A stretch of DNA of 64,000 nucleotides from Planctomycetia bacterium. Lineage in GTDB: Bacteria; Planctomycetota; Planctomycetia; Gemmatales; HRBIN36. Each line of letters begins with the position of its first letter. Positions within the stretch are counted from its first letter, which is position 1. The notes below the pieces were generated by a model, which was not told the DNA's origin, made no database searches, and saw only the letters and a list, made by a program, of their open reading frames with translations. The position numbers and the translations under genes were made by a program. The DNA lies in NCBI GenBank assembly GCA_016795155.1, contig JAEUIE010000019.1, positions 124,001 to 188,000 of the forward strand. The letters are read 5' to 3'. Shown piece by piece: positions 27,676 to 37,470 of this stretch.

Positions 27676-28854
27676 ATGACAAACATGAATCATGCTGCAA
27701 TTCTTGTCATGTTGCTTGCAGGGCTGCCCACTGTTCAAACGAATCAGACTAATCAGAAAAACAACCAGCCGTTCATCAACGTAAACTTAACGCCAGGCGA
27801 ACCAGGCTCTCCAGACGCCCCTCGCTATTCCCCGGCAGGCAGACAACTCAAGCTCGCTGCAAAACCTCATCCGGAATTACCCGGCAAGGACCATCTCGAA
27901 GCACGATTACCACTAGGCACCGATGCTAAGAATGCTGGCGCGTTGCTCGTCGTTGCCCGTAGCCAGCCTGGCAAACCTTACGACCTTCTTTACGTGGAAA
28001 ATCAGCAGACAAAACGTCTCAACTCCATGCCCATCACCATCAAGCCGAATGTCAATCGAAACAAGCATTGGTCTTCGTTCAATGCTGTCGTGCAGGTAAA
28101 CCATGCCCGTGCGGGCACTCCACCTGCTTACACCAGTTATCCCCTTGCACTGTGGATCGTCGTCGATCAGGAATCTGATCAGCCTGATATTATCCGCATC
28201 TCCCGTCGTGGCTTTCTCACGGGCGAAGTGGTTTTGCAGAACCTCAAGTGGCAGGTCGTTCTCAGCGACAGCAACAACGATGGAATCCTGGGCAAAGCCG
28301 ACTGGTGGGAACTCCGCCGACCAGGCAACAATGGCGGGATGGATGCCTCGCGCACCGTGGGAGATTATTGCTGGGCCGACGGCAAAGCCTGGCGAATTGA
28401 ATTGCAGGGAACCGATGGACGATTTGCCCGCCTGATCCATTTCGACCCAGGCATCACCCAGGCCGAAGATGCCAACAAGCGTGACCGGCTTCGCGAAGAC
28501 CGCCAGGCTGCCCGCGCCGCCCGGCCTGTCGAATTTCATAAGGATATCGAAACCGCGTTGCAAAAGGCCAAGCAGAGCAAGCAGCCTTACTTCATCAAGT
28601 TCGAGACCGACTGGTGCATGCCCTGCAAGCAGATGGATCAACTGGTCTTCACCGCCAAAGATGTTGCCGACGCTGCCCAGGGCATTGCCTGCGTCAAAGC
28701 CGATGGCGATGTCCGTAAAGACCTGACTGCAAGACATCAGGTGAAGGCCTATCCAACAGGCATTCTGTTTGGAGCAGATGGCAAAGAACTCGCCCGCTAC
28801 GTCGGCTACCAAGGCGTCAAAGATATGACCGCATTTTTCAAAAAGGTGGAGTAA
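27676..28854 (+). CDS. Secreted protein with C-terminal thioredoxin-like domain
   Basis: A 392-residue protein. The N-terminus is hydrophobic (MNHAAILVMLLAGLPTVQT) and probably a signal peptide. Residues about 40-270 form a domain of unknown function with acidic loops (SDSNNDGILGKADWWE resembles an EF-hand loop). The last 120 residues form a thioredoxin fold with the redox pair Cys314 and Cys317 in TDWCMPCKQMD and a cis-Pro region (VKAYPTGILF). It probably reduces or forms disulfides outside the cytoplasm. It is transcribed divergently from the giant cytochrome gene. Confidence 0.85.
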   Translation: MTNMNHAAILVMLLAGLPTVQTNQTNQKNNQPFINVNLTPGEPGSPDAPRYSPAGRQLKLAAKPHPELPGKDHLEARLPLGTDAKNAGALLVVARSQPGKPYDLLYVENQQTKRLNSMPITIKPNVNRNKHWSSFNAVVQVNHARAGTPPAYTSYPLALWIVVDQESDQPDIIRISRRGFLTGEVVLQNLKWQVVLSDSNNDGILGKADWWELRRPGNNGGMDASRTVGDYCWADGKAWRIELQGTDGRFARLIHFDPGITQAEDANKRDRLREDRQAARAARPVEFHKDIETALQKAKQSKQPYFIKFETDWCMPCKQMDQLVFTAKDVADAAQGIACVKADGDVRKDLTARHQVKAYPTGILFGADGKELARYVGYQGVKDMTAFFKKVE

Positions 28855-28885
28855 TCCAGCGAATATCTAACAGAACAACGCCTCG

Positions 28886-28933
28886 TCTTCTCCCCTCTCC
28901 CTCTCGGGGAGAGGGGCCGGGGGTGAGGGGTTC
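28886..28933 (+). repeat. CT-rich hairpin repeat after the thioredoxin-like gene
   Basis: Second copy of the element at 22018. It reads TCTTCTCCCCTCTCC, a short loop, GGGGAGAGGGG, then GGGGGTGAGGGG, with a 9-bp stem (28892-28900 and 28908-28916). It begins 31 bases after the stop at 28854. Confidence 0.7.
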
Positions 28934-28974
28934 TTACTTCAAGCGCTAATCAACAACGAAAGCAACACTCTCAA

Positions 28975-29610
28975 ATGCTCCTCGATCACGACCGCTTCAT
29001 GCTGCAGGAACAGGTTCGGCTCATCCGCACCGTCGATGCTTACGACATCTTCGACCCCGTCACCGGACAGATGATCGGCCACGCTGTGGAAACGCCCAAC
29101 ACCGCCATCGCCTGGCTGCGGCTCATCATCACCAAGAACTGGATGCCCACCTCGGTCACCGTTACCGATATGAATGGCCAGGTCATATTCACTCTGCACC
29201 GGGGCGGCTTTCTTTTCAAATCACGCATTGATGTCCGCGATGGCGAAGGCAACCCGATTGGCCACTTTGTCAGCCGCTTCTGGACACTCGTCGGCAAGCT
29301 CGATGTCTACGACCATCATGGCAACGTATGGGCAACGGTCGGCGGCGGCAGACGCTGGTTCTTCGACTATCATTTCACCACGCCCGATGGCACCGAGATT
29401 GGCCACGTCTCCAAACAGTGGCGAGGCGCCCTCGACATCATGAAAGACCTCTTCACCAGCGCCGACACCTTCCTGGTGGAAACCAACCCCGAATTCGCCA
29501 GCCACGCCCCCGCCAAAATGCTCATCCTCGGCGCCGCCCTCGCCATCGATATGGTCTTCAAAGAACAACACGGCAACGACAACATCGTCAGTTCGTTGAT
29601 GGATGTGTAG
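28975..29610 (+). CDS. Phospholipid scramblase-like / LURP-one-related protein
   Basis: A 211-residue soluble protein of the tubby-like scramblase superfamily. It opens with DRFMLQEQVRLIRTVDAYDIFDPVTGQMIGHA, the usual start of bacterial scramblase-related proteins, and continues with alternating beta strands (VTVTDMNGQVIFTLHRGGFLFKSRIDVRDGEGNPIG) of a 12-stranded barrel. The C-terminal helix (APAKMLILGAALAIDMVFKE) fills the barrel in this family. No calcium site was noted. Lipid or ligand binding is inferred from the fold, the function is unknown. Confidence 0.82.
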   Translation: MLLDHDRFMLQEQVRLIRTVDAYDIFDPVTGQMIGHAVETPNTAIAWLRLIITKNWMPTSVTVTDMNGQVIFTLHRGGFLFKSRIDVRDGEGNPIGHFVSRFWTLVGKLDVYDHHGNVWATVGGGRRWFFDYHFTTPDGTEIGHVSKQWRGALDIMKDLFTSADTFLVETNPEFASHAPAKMLILGAALAIDMVFKEQHGNDNIVSSLMDV

Positions 29611-29628
29611 AGAAATCGGTTCCTGAAT

Positions 29629-30003
29629 CTACTCAATCTCGTTCACATTTTCTCTCAAAAATATCTTTGCTTCTGAAGCGGCCTGAAGAAGTGCATCATA
29701 AACTACAACTTCATCCGGAATTGGAATTTTTTCCCGCAACGATGCACACCAATTCCAGTTAAATCTTTCGAGTGGTTCAACCGTTCCTATCAATTCTTGC
29801 AGTTGCTGCTTCGGAGTTGAAATTAACACTTCTATCCGTTCTACATCATCGTCAATCGACCAGTACATCGCGAGAGGAAGAAGGTGACGAAATGATTCAG
29901 GTACAGTAGAAGGTTCGAACTGGACACCGTCAATATCAGCGTATCGTGAAGTCACTGATCGAGGAGAATGATCAGCTGAATCGATAGGTTCATCGGTGCT
30001 CAT
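29629..30003 (-). CDS. Hypothetical protein
   Basis: A 124-residue acidic soluble protein with no recognised domain. Its N-terminal 20 residues are polar and probably disordered; the rest (VERIEVLISTPKQQLQELIGTVEPLERFNWNW) has alternating helices. Its ATG lies 2 bases after the TGA of the membrane gene at 30006, so the two are translated in tandem. Confidence 0.6.
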   Translation of the reverse strand: MSTDEPIDSADHSPRSVTSRYADIDGVQFEPSTVPESFRHLLPLAMYWSIDDDVERIEVLISTPKQQLQELIGTVEPLERFNWNWCASLREKIPIPDEVVVYDALLQAASEAKIFLRENVNEIE

Positions 30004-30005
30004 GA

Positions 30006-30599
30006 TCAATACCAGTCATTCGAGGCATGAAACCAATACCAATCATTGCCAAGTCCATACAGACCATAGCGTGCGGCTCCAAACGGCGTTCCCTTCTGGT
30101 TAGGCTTATAGACAAAACCATACGACATGGTATCCGGGCCAATCCCATCGGGGCCCCAGTGAACACGAAAGTAAACACCGCCTCGAGCATCAGCTGCGTA
30201 TTCATCAACATGATAAATACCCAATCGTTGATTCAACTTCGTACCCTGATACTTTGATATTTTTGCTTCGGGAAACAACTGCTCAAAGGATGACCGGGAT
30301 AGCGCAAATGCGGTTCGTCTGGGGATGTAATACTTCAGCAGTATATAGGTGCTGAAGATGATTACCAAAAGAACCGCCACCCGTTTCCATCCGATGCGTA
30401 TCGTGCGGAACTTGCCCTGCCAAGCCCATGCAATCAGGGTGCCCAGGACAATCACAGCGATGAACGGTGCAGTAAGGAATGCTGGTATCATCGCATACAT
30501 GATTGCATCGGTAAGCACACCCGGATAAATGCTGAGAATAATCGCAGTCACAGATGCTATCACCACCAGCACAAACATAGGATAAAGGGTGATCTTCAT
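30006..30599 (-). CDS. Membrane protein of unknown function
   Basis: A 197-residue protein with three transmembrane helices in the first half (YPMFVLVVIASVTAIILSIYP, AFLTAPFIAVIVLGTLIAWAW, VAVLLVIIFSTYILLKYY). The C-terminal half is soluble with Gly/Tyr/Trp-rich strands (GIYHVDEYAADARGGVYFRVHWGPDGIGPDTMSYGFVY). No family is recognised. ATG 30599 is preferred to the upstream GTG because it starts directly at the first helix. It is co-directional and nearly overlapping with the gene at 29629. Confidence 0.65.
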   Translation of the reverse strand: MKITLYPMFVLVVIASVTAIILSIYPGVLTDAIMYAMIPAFLTAPFIAVIVLGTLIAWAWQGKFRTIRIGWKRVAVLLVIIFSTYILLKYYIPRRTAFALSRSSFEQLFPEAKISKYQGTKLNQRLGIYHVDEYAADARGGVYFRVHWGPDGIGPDTMSYGFVYKPNQKGTPFGAARYGLYGLGNDWYWFHASNDWY

Positions 30600-30727
30600 A
30601 ATGACCACATGAGACACAGTGAGGAAGCCCCACCAACGGTTGCAATCGCACGCTGGGTCGAGCTTGAAACAGCGAGAGCACTATTGCTTCGCGGTTTTAT
30701 CGCTCGACCCATCCTACAAGCTAATTC

Positions 30728-33700
30728 CTACTTTCTCCCCTTCAAATGCTCCTCCATCTTGAGGTGGGGCACGCCGTTTTGCCACCAGTCGGGGGCGGGT
30801 TTGCCTTGCAGGTAGTGATCGAAGAACTCACGCATGCGGACTGCGTAATCCTTCTGGTTTTCCTGCTTGGCCAGGCCGTGGTTTTCACCCTTGTATTGCA
30901 GCATCACCACAGGCTTCTGCAACCGTCGCAGGGTGTTGTAGTATTCAATGCCCTGGGTGAAATCGACCGCGCCGTCTTTATCGTTGTGCAGCAGCAGCAA
31001 AGGCGTCTCGACATTCTTGGCAAAGAAGACCGGGCTGTTGCGGATGTACGCATCCTGCTCATCCCAGTAACCTGCCGTGAATCGCCCCTGGCTGCTTTCA
31101 AAAATAGGCTGATTGGCCGATCCGCTGTTCCAGTAAACGCTGCTGTACATGCTGATGAGGTCCGTCAGCGGAGCGCCGGCAATGGCACAGGCAAACCGCT
31201 TGGTCTGCGTGATGCCGAATGCCGTCTGATAACCACCCCACGAGTGGCCATGCAAACCAACCTTCTTGCCATCGACCACGCCGGTGGCGATCGCTGCATC
31301 GAGCGCAGGCAGGATGCACTCCACCGATGACTTGCCCGGATCGTTAATGCGATAGGTAATATCAGGCATCAGCACCGCATAGCCGTTGGTAGTGTAAATC
31401 GATTTGTTGAACCCACCACGATATCCTGGCGGCGTATACTGATGCGTACCCTGCGTCAGCTTCTCGTAAATGTAGATGACCGTGGGGTACTGTTTGCCCG
31501 GTTCATAATTGGCAGGCAGGTAGAGCGTGCCCTGCAGCTTGGCGCCCTTGGTGCCGGTGTAATCTACAATCTTGTAGCCTGAACACCAGAAATAGTCTTT
31601 CTGCTGGGGGTTGCTATCCGTAACTTTCTTGCTTTCCTTGAAACTGGCATCGGTCAGGAAATATTCCGGGCTGTCGATGGCTGTCTGCCTGGTGTAAGCA
31701 AACACATCGGCATTGCGTGCCTTGAACGGTGTGCCGTAGTTGCAATCGTTCCACAGCAGCGTTTTCACACCCTCGGTGCCCGGATCGATCCGGCCCACGC
31801 CACTCTTTTTGGTCCACTCGCCATACATGGTGACATACAGTGGCTTGGTGAAATCATAACCAGGCTTAGGCTCAGCTTCATACTGAGTGATACCCTGATA
31901 GCGAATCTGATCCGACCGGCCATTGCCCGTCAGGTTCCTGCCACCCTTGCCTTCAACACTGACCGCCCACAGGTCCCAGCCATCAGAAAGAATGACCGTC
32001 TTGCCATCGCGTGACCAGCCGAGCGGGAAGCGTGGTGGCTTATCAACATTGTGATCGTCTTCATCATTGACGAACGAAGTATTCTTGATGGCAGCAGTCA
32101 GGTTGACTGTTTTTCCCGTTACCAGGTCGCAGGCGAAGAAATGACCATCATCATAATAAAGGAAGTGGCTTCCCGTCGGCGAACTGTTGAAGCTGTTGCG
32201 ACTCTTCGTGACGATTTTCTTCCTGTCTCCGGTCTGCGTGTCAACAGAGTAAATATCAGCGTATCGCCTGCCATCCAGGTTGCCCATGTAGTCATAGGCT
32301 CGAGTGTCTCTACCGATGCCATAACGGTTCTTCGGGGATACGGTGACATTTTTCAGAGCCTCATCAGCCAGTCGAATGAACTTCTTGTCTTTGATGCGAT
32401 AGGTAGCCAGGAACGTGTGCTGCTTGTCACTCGCCGACTGAACCTGCTGCATAGGCTGCAGGCGTTCATCCTTCCAGTGCCAGATGACCAGATCAGGCTT
32501 GGCAGGAGTCGTCGCTGTTGCAGTTGGCCGTGCAGAACTGCTTGCCACGGCTCCTTCTTTGCGTGGTTCTTCCCGTTTCTCCGAAGCACGTGACCCACCG
32601 CCAGAACCACCGCCAGGCCTGGTTTCTTCCTTCTTCTTCCGCTCTGCAATGCCAAAGATGAAGGCATCTAAGCCTTCATTCCAATTGGCCGGGCGATTGG
32701 TGCTGATAGCCATCTCTGCAGGGAAACTCTTATCCCCCTTGGGATCAAAAACCACTTTCTCCGGCTTGGGTCCGAGCTTGGAGAAGCCGAGAATGCTGAT
32801 CCACTTGGTTTCATACCCTGCATCGTCTACCGATTTCGTAACGGTGAACGCGGTACGGTCTTCATTCCAGTTGATCTGTCGATAAACCGCTTTGCCGTTT
32901 TCAATTGGGTAAAGAGCACCGGTTTTCAGGTCATGCAACTGAACACCATTGCCAGACTGCCCAGCTGCGTCAATCGTGGTAACAAGCCAGTTGCCTGCCT
33001 TGTCGAAGGAGTAGTCTGCCACATTGCCGAACACGAGTTCAGTGCCTGCGGCAAGGTTACGAACCACTAGATCGGTGCCGCTGTGAGATGGCGCGGGGGT
33101 AGTTGGCGCTGCTGCTGGTGCAGTGGGAACTGGCCCGCGGGATCCGCGTGGCCCACGACTGGGCTCCTCATCCGCACTTCCCGTACCCGATTTCCGATAA
33201 GCAATATGACACGCTGTCTCACCTGCGAACTCGCAGGAGCTGACGTTTTCCAGCTCGGTCTTCTCCATCGTCTTGGTGTTGATGAGATACAGTTTGGAAA
33301 CAGGCTTGGGCTGACCGGGCATGCCACCTGTCTTGACGTAGGGAAGAACCGAGAAAGCCAGCCAGTTGGAATCGAAGGAAAACTGCAGTTGTCCGCTGCC
33401 ACCACCAGCTGGATACTTCGTTTCCTTGCCATCCGCTACCGAACGTAGAATGACTTCACCATCACCCTCAGCAGGTGTAACGCGATGAGCAAACCATTTG
33501 CCATCGTTGGAGAGCACCGCTGTCCGGATGGATCGCCATTTGTCAGCATCCTCGAGGCTTAACTTCTTCTTGGCTGACTTCTCTGCCGCCGGTTCCTTTT
33601 TCAGGTCAACCAGCTTCTTCTGTAGGTCAGCTATTTTCTTTTCAAGCTCATCTATCTCTTTTTTGTCATCGGCCCAGGCGGGCAGACTCAACCCTAATAC

Positions 33701-33748
33701 ACTCAGGCTGCCCAGCAGCATGAGGCTGAAGCCAAATCGACGTAACAC
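30728..33748 (-). CDS. Secreted S9 family (prolyl oligopeptidase-type) peptidase
   Basis: A large exported serine peptidase. GTG 33748 has a GGGGAG site about 7 bases before it and gives a signal peptide (LRRFGFSLMLLGSLSVLGLSLPAWA). Residues about 30-50 are a Lys/Glu coiled coil (EIDELEKKIADLQKKLVDLKKE). A long beta-propeller region follows, with a Pro/Ala-Ser linker near residues 205-225 and another at 375-420. The alpha/beta-hydrolase domain closes the protein, with nucleophile GHSWGGYQ, Asp in HNDKDGAVDF and His in GENHGLA. It is predicted to cleave short peptides in the periplasm. Confidence 0.9.
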   Translation of the reverse strand: MLRRFGFSLMLLGSLSVLGLSLPAWADDKKEIDELEKKIADLQKKLVDLKKEPAAEKSAKKKLSLEDADKWRSIRTAVLSNDGKWFAHRVTPAEGDGEVILRSVADGKETKYPAGGGSGQLQFSFDSNWLAFSVLPYVKTGGMPGQPKPVSKLYLINTKTMEKTELENVSSCEFAGETACHIAYRKSGTGSADEEPSRGPRGSRGPVPTAPAAAPTTPAPSHSGTDLVVRNLAAGTELVFGNVADYSFDKAGNWLVTTIDAAGQSGNGVQLHDLKTGALYPIENGKAVYRQINWNEDRTAFTVTKSVDDAGYETKWISILGFSKLGPKPEKVVFDPKGDKSFPAEMAISTNRPANWNEGLDAFIFGIAERKKKEETRPGGGSGGGSRASEKREEPRKEGAVASSSARPTATATTPAKPDLVIWHWKDERLQPMQQVQSASDKQHTFLATYRIKDKKFIRLADEALKNVTVSPKNRYGIGRDTRAYDYMGNLDGRRYADIYSVDTQTGDRKKIVTKSRNSFNSSPTGSHFLYYDDGHFFACDLVTGKTVNLTAAIKNTSFVNDEDDHNVDKPPRFPLGWSRDGKTVILSDGWDLWAVSVEGKGGRNLTGNGRSDQIRYQGITQYEAEPKPGYDFTKPLYVTMYGEWTKKSGVGRIDPGTEGVKTLLWNDCNYGTPFKARNADVFAYTRQTAIDSPEYFLTDASFKESKKVTDSNPQQKDYFWCSGYKIVDYTGTKGAKLQGTLYLPANYEPGKQYPTVIYIYEKLTQGTHQYTPPGYRGGFNKSIYTTNGYAVLMPDITYRINDPGKSSVECILPALDAAIATGVVDGKKVGLHGHSWGGYQTAFGITQTKRFACAIAGAPLTDLISMYSSVYWNSGSANQPIFESSQGRFTAGYWDEQDAYIRNSPVFFAKNVETPLLLLHNDKDGAVDFTQGIEYYNTLRRLQKPVVMLQYKGENHGLAKQENQKDYAVRMREFFDHYLQGKPAPDWWQNGVPHLKMEEHLKGRK

Positions 33749-34006
33749 GATCACTCTCCCCTGGTGAACCAGCATCACAGGATGAACAGAAAACGGAAGC
33801 TGCTACTGTAACAAATTCACATCGCAATACATGATGGAAATGTGATAATTGCCATTTTCTTTGCAGTTTCGGGTGTGGACTTGATGCTGCTGACGGTCAG
33901 TCGACATTGGGAATGGTAACTGAAAGTTGGATTAGCAAACGTTGGCCTGCATGGGTTGCGAGATTTGTTTGAGATTGACGACGTTGAGCGATTTTCCAAT
34001 ATGACA

Positions 34007-35071
34007 TTAACTAATGTGGTTTTGTTTCCGTGGATAAGGGAAATGTCTCTTAAGTTCATTTAGAGGCTTTTCTAATAAAAACCATGACAGACTTGCAACA
34101 ACAATAGAAACACCAGTAACGATCAAAAACAATGACCAACTCTTCTCTGGCAACTCAATGCCGAAGTATTCAGCATAGTTGGGAATAAACCACTGCCAGA
34201 CGTAAACTCCATAGCTGTTAGTCCCGATGTAAGCCAATGGCCTCCAAGAAAGAAATCTTACCAACGCTGATTCGTTACTGCTGGCGATCGAAATGTAAAC
34301 AAACGCTACTGACAGGCATCCTGAAGCAATGTCTGTCAAAACGTACTTCGCAATTCGATCATCTGGCCGAAAGTAAAAGTAAGCAAGAATCAGCGAGCCA
34401 CTTGCCCCTAACAGTATTGCGTATCGTTTTTCAAATCGCGGGTAAGACTGTTGAATCAGCGCCAACATTGCTCCCATGCCGAGAGTATCAAGGCAACTTG
34501 GCATCAGGAAACGGCTCATCATTGTATAGAAAATGTTGTACGCAAAATAGCGGAATATCGGAGCAGTGATAATTGCGACAGCAATAGTCCAGGGAAGTAA
34601 CTTTCGTGGCGTGAGCAACACGATGAACGGCCAAATGAGGTAGAACTGTTCCTCGACTGCAAGTGACCAAAAATGCCCGCCAACTTCAGGTGTTACCTTT
34701 TCGATCACCATTTTGACATTTGACAGGTACGCGGCGTGCCACCATGCCGACTCCCATATACCTGGTAGATTCACAATGACAGCAATTAGTAGCGCAAGGT
34801 AATAAAGCGGAAAGATTCTCAAAAATCGGCGGATGTAGAATGTGATGATTACTTTTGAAAACTGAGTTTCTGCCGCCTTATGCGTTCCGAGTAGTATTCC
34901 GGTTATCAAGTAACCCGAAAGAACGAAAAACAATCTGACTCCAAATGCTCCAATATCAAACGGCAGAAAATGAGGCGTCGTGTGAGTTACGATCACAAAT
35001 ATGACCGCGAATGCCCTAAGACCGTCTAACTGTGATATGTGGTTCTGGATGGTGTTTGCGTTATTTCCCAT
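34007..35071 (-). CDS. Acyltransferase 3 family membrane protein
   Basis: An OafA/YrhL-type acyltransferase of about 354 residues with some ten membrane helices. Family motifs are LDGLRAFAVIFVIVTH (conserved Arg and His), GVRLFFVLSGYLITGILL, FYIRRFLRIFPLYY and FWSLAVEEQFYLIWP. Such enzymes add acyl groups to surface glycans or lipids. The end, YGVYVWQWFIPNYAEYFG and LEKPLNELK, is typical. The exact start is uncertain: ATGs at 35071, 35083 and 35098 are possible. AT-richer than neighbours. Confidence 0.88.
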   Translation of the reverse strand: MGNNANTIQNHISQLDGLRAFAVIFVIVTHTTPHFLPFDIGAFGVRLFFVLSGYLITGILLGTHKAAETQFSKVIITFYIRRFLRIFPLYYLALLIAVIVNLPGIWESAWWHAAYLSNVKMVIEKVTPEVGGHFWSLAVEEQFYLIWPFIVLLTPRKLLPWTIAVAIITAPIFRYFAYNIFYTMMSRFLMPSCLDTLGMGAMLALIQQSYPRFEKRYAILLGASGSLILAYFYFRPDDRIAKYVLTDIASGCLSVAFVYISIASSNESALVRFLSWRPLAYIGTNSYGVYVWQWFIPNYAEYFGIELPEKSWSLFLIVTGVSIVVASLSWFLLEKPLNELKRHFPYPRKQNHIS

Positions 35072-35235
35072 TGTTAAGAACATATCTCGTAAAATCATGC
35101 ATCTCAACTTAATTATCCAGTGTGACCACACTCCCAGCGGGGTGAGAGGGATTGTATTTCTTTGCTCTTTAGTTCACCTTAAACAGTGGTATCGACAGAG
35201 ATGTCTGTGCTATAACCCATGTTTGGAGAAATATA

Positions 35236-36675
35236 CTACGCCGACAATATCGCCTCAATCACCTTCCCATTCGTCAAGCTCTGAGGCCGCTGCAACCGGT
35301 CCATGATTAGCGTTTCCGGATCAATGCCCAGACAATGATAAATGGTGGCCACCAGATCAGCAGGTGAAGTCGGGTTACTGGCCGGGGCTGCTGCAAACTT
35401 ATCACTGGAACCATGCACGATGCCACCCTGAATACCACCCCCCGCTAATACGCTTGAAAACACCTGCGACCAGTGATCGCGGCCATCGCGGCCTGCACCC
35501 GCGCCACCCACTACTGACTGACCCACCCTGGGTGTGCGGCCCATCTCACCCGTCCACACCACCAGCACATCATCCAGCATGCCCCGCTGTTCCAGATCAT
35601 CAAGCAACGCGGAAAATGCCTGATCGGTAACGGGACACAGCCTCGTCTTGAGGTCAATGAAGTTGCGACTGTGCGTATCCCAGTAAACAGAAACATTGGT
35701 GATACCATCGTTCTGCCAGAAGACGGTCACCAGCGGCACCCCCGCCTCCACCAGCCGCCGGGCCTGCAGCACCGCTTGCCCGTGGATGTTCATGCCATAC
35801 CGTTCTCGCAGCTTCGGGTCTTCCTTACTGAGGTCAAACGCCGCCGTCACTTCAGGCCGCGTCAGGATGGAGAGTGCATTCTCGTAATGCCTCGACATGG
35901 AACTGAGTTGCTGATCCTGCTCCAGTTCCCGCACCTGATGGTCAATCTGCTGCAGCAGCGATCGCCGGCGTTCAAACCGTTCCGGAGGAATATCGGCTCG
36001 CAGATTGAAATCTGCAACCTTGTAGTTCGGACTGCTCGCATCGCTGTCAATCCGCATCGGCTGATAAACCGGCCCCAGCCAACCTGCCCCCTGCCCGTGC
36101 GATTCCTCCACAAACCGCGGTGCACCCTCGCCAGCTACTTTCGGCATCATCGACACAAACGCAGGCAAAGGCTTCTTCCCCTTACCCATCCGGCTCAACA
36201 CAGAGCCAATATTGGGCCAGTCTTCGTGCAGTGTTGCGCCTTGTTTAGGAAGCGGATAACCTGTCAGCAACTCATGGGTAGCGGTGGTGTGATTGACATC
36301 GCCATGTGTCATGGAACGAATAACCGCCAGCTTGTCCATCCGCTGGGCTAATCTCGGAAGATGCTCACAGATTTGAATGCCGGGCACCGAAGTTCGTATG
36401 GGCTTGAACTCCCCGCGATACTCAGCTGGGGCCATTGGCTTGGGATCCCATGTATCCTGCTGAGCCGGCCCGCCCCACATGAATAATAAGATGCAGGCCT
36501 TCGCTGGCTTCCTCGGCAAACGAACTTTGATGTTGGAACTGATACTTGCCTGCCGTGCCTGTACTAATTGGGGCAAACCCAACCCCATCAGACTCAGCGA
36601 GCCTGCACGCAGGAATTCTCTTCTGCCCATCGGAGCAGTGCGAAAGAAACCCTGGCAGGCTTGCGGATGGATCAT
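35236..36675 (-). CDS. DUF1501 domain-containing, Tat-exported protein
   Basis: A 479-residue member of the DUF1501 family, a sulfatase-like alkaline-phosphatase-superfamily group abundant in planctomycetes. The twin-arginine motif GRREFLRAGSLSLMGLGLP is at 17-35. Family features are ACILLFMWGGPAQQDTWDPKPMAPAEYRG, HGDVNHTTATHELLTGYP, VVWTGEMGRTPRVG and the His of DGRDHWSQVFSSVLAGGG. It is usually paired with a DUF1549/DUF1553 cytochrome protein; no such partner lies next to it here, so it is solitary. Confidence 0.92.
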   Translation of the reverse strand: MIHPQACQGFFRTAPMGRREFLRAGSLSLMGLGLPQLVQARQASISSNIKVRLPRKPAKACILLFMWGGPAQQDTWDPKPMAPAEYRGEFKPIRTSVPGIQICEHLPRLAQRMDKLAVIRSMTHGDVNHTTATHELLTGYPLPKQGATLHEDWPNIGSVLSRMGKGKKPLPAFVSMMPKVAGEGAPRFVEESHGQGAGWLGPVYQPMRIDSDASSPNYKVADFNLRADIPPERFERRRSLLQQIDHQVRELEQDQQLSSMSRHYENALSILTRPEVTAAFDLSKEDPKLRERYGMNIHGQAVLQARRLVEAGVPLVTVFWQNDGITNVSVYWDTHSRNFIDLKTRLCPVTDQAFSALLDDLEQRGMLDDVLVVWTGEMGRTPRVGQSVVGGAGAGRDGRDHWSQVFSSVLAGGGIQGGIVHGSSDKFAAAPASNPTSPADLVATIYHCLGIDPETLIMDRLQRPQSLTNGKVIEAILSA

Positions 36676-36917
36676 GAACTTCTTTCAGGCAGGTTGACCA
36701 GCGGACTTTCAGTATGCCACATCAACTATCACTTGAAAAGAGGATTGCCTGGCAAATGATCTGATGTGCAATTCGTAGATACAATCTATTTTGCGTATAC
36801 CCATCACATTGCCTGTAACCTGAATGTTGAGCAGACACTTACTCACGATTTTCTGACATTGATTCTGACATGTGATAAACGGGTATCAGAAACCCCTGTT
36901 TTCTACGCAGATTTGAA

Positions 36918-36999
36918 TGCACGAGGAGGGATTTGAACCCACACGCCTTGCGGCACTGGATCCTAAGTCCAGCGCGTCTGCCAGTTCCGCCACTCGTGC
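36918..36999 (-). tRNA. tRNA-Leu (TAG)
   Basis: An 82-base class II tRNA. The acceptor stem GCACGAG pairs with CTCGTGC, the anticodon loop is CTTAGGA (anticodon TAG, reading CUA), and the long variable arm is TGCCGCAAGGCGT. The T loop is TTCAAAT. No CCA is encoded after the discriminator A. A small island of broken genes lies on its 5' side. Confidence 0.94.
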
Positions 37000-37087
37000 T
37001 TTTGTCCATTCTAGCTTATTTATAGGCCATTTCTGCATTTTTCTTCGTCTTCACCATTTAGCTGCAATGTGAATAATATGGGACATG

Positions 37088-37108
37088 TTGCCCCCACTTT
37101 GCCCCCAC
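37088..37108 (+). repeat. Tandem 10-base repeat, one base apart
   Basis: TTGCCCCCAC occurs at 37088-37097 and again at 37099-37108, an 11-base period. This would place both copies on the same helix face, as in a binding site, but no other evidence supports a function. Confidence 0.4.
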
Positions 37109-37170
37109 CAAGCAGGCGTCTAATTGCTTAGACAGAGTCATCGTACTGTGTTTGGACACTTTTGACTATC

Positions 37171-37470
37171 GATTGTTGCAGGCTCATGAAGCCGGCCCAG
37201 CGGTAGGCGCTGCTCTCTGATTGGAAGAATTTGGATCAGGAAGACCAGCAGTCGCTGAAGGAACTCTTCCGGGTGATTCGCCGCCTCCACAAAGCCTATC
37301 TCTTGAAGGAACAGTTCGTGCAACTGTGGGACTACTATCGACCGGAGTGGGCCAGGAAGTTCTTGCGAAGTGTAAGGCCTCGCTACGCTGGCAACGCTTG
37401 CCTGAGTTCGAGAAGTTCGCGGCCATGATGCAGAAGCACTGGATAGGCATCATCCCCTATGCTCATAAGC
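37171..37470 (+). pseudogene. Degenerate ISL3-type transposase (C-terminal part)
   Basis: Joined frames read QR-stop-ALLSDWKNLDQEDQQSL, KELFRVIRRLHKAYLLKEQF, VQLWDYYRPEWARKFL, then after a frame change near 37365 CKASLRWQRLPEFEKFAAMMQKHWIGI. The order of Leu, Trp and Arg residues resembles the C-terminal half of ISL3-family DDE transposases. At least one in-frame stop (TAG 37204) and one frameshift make it inactive. No terminal repeats were found. The family call is by eye. Confidence 0.6.

Noticed and set aside
27913-28812. 299-codon minus-strand frame
   Set aside because: Antisense shadow of the thioredoxin-fold gene at 27676, which has a CxxC site and matching family text.
35671-36351. 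226-codon plus-strand frame inside the DUF1501 region
   Set aside because: It is antisense to a well-supported DUF1501 gene and its translation is Arg/His/Pro-rich without any domain.
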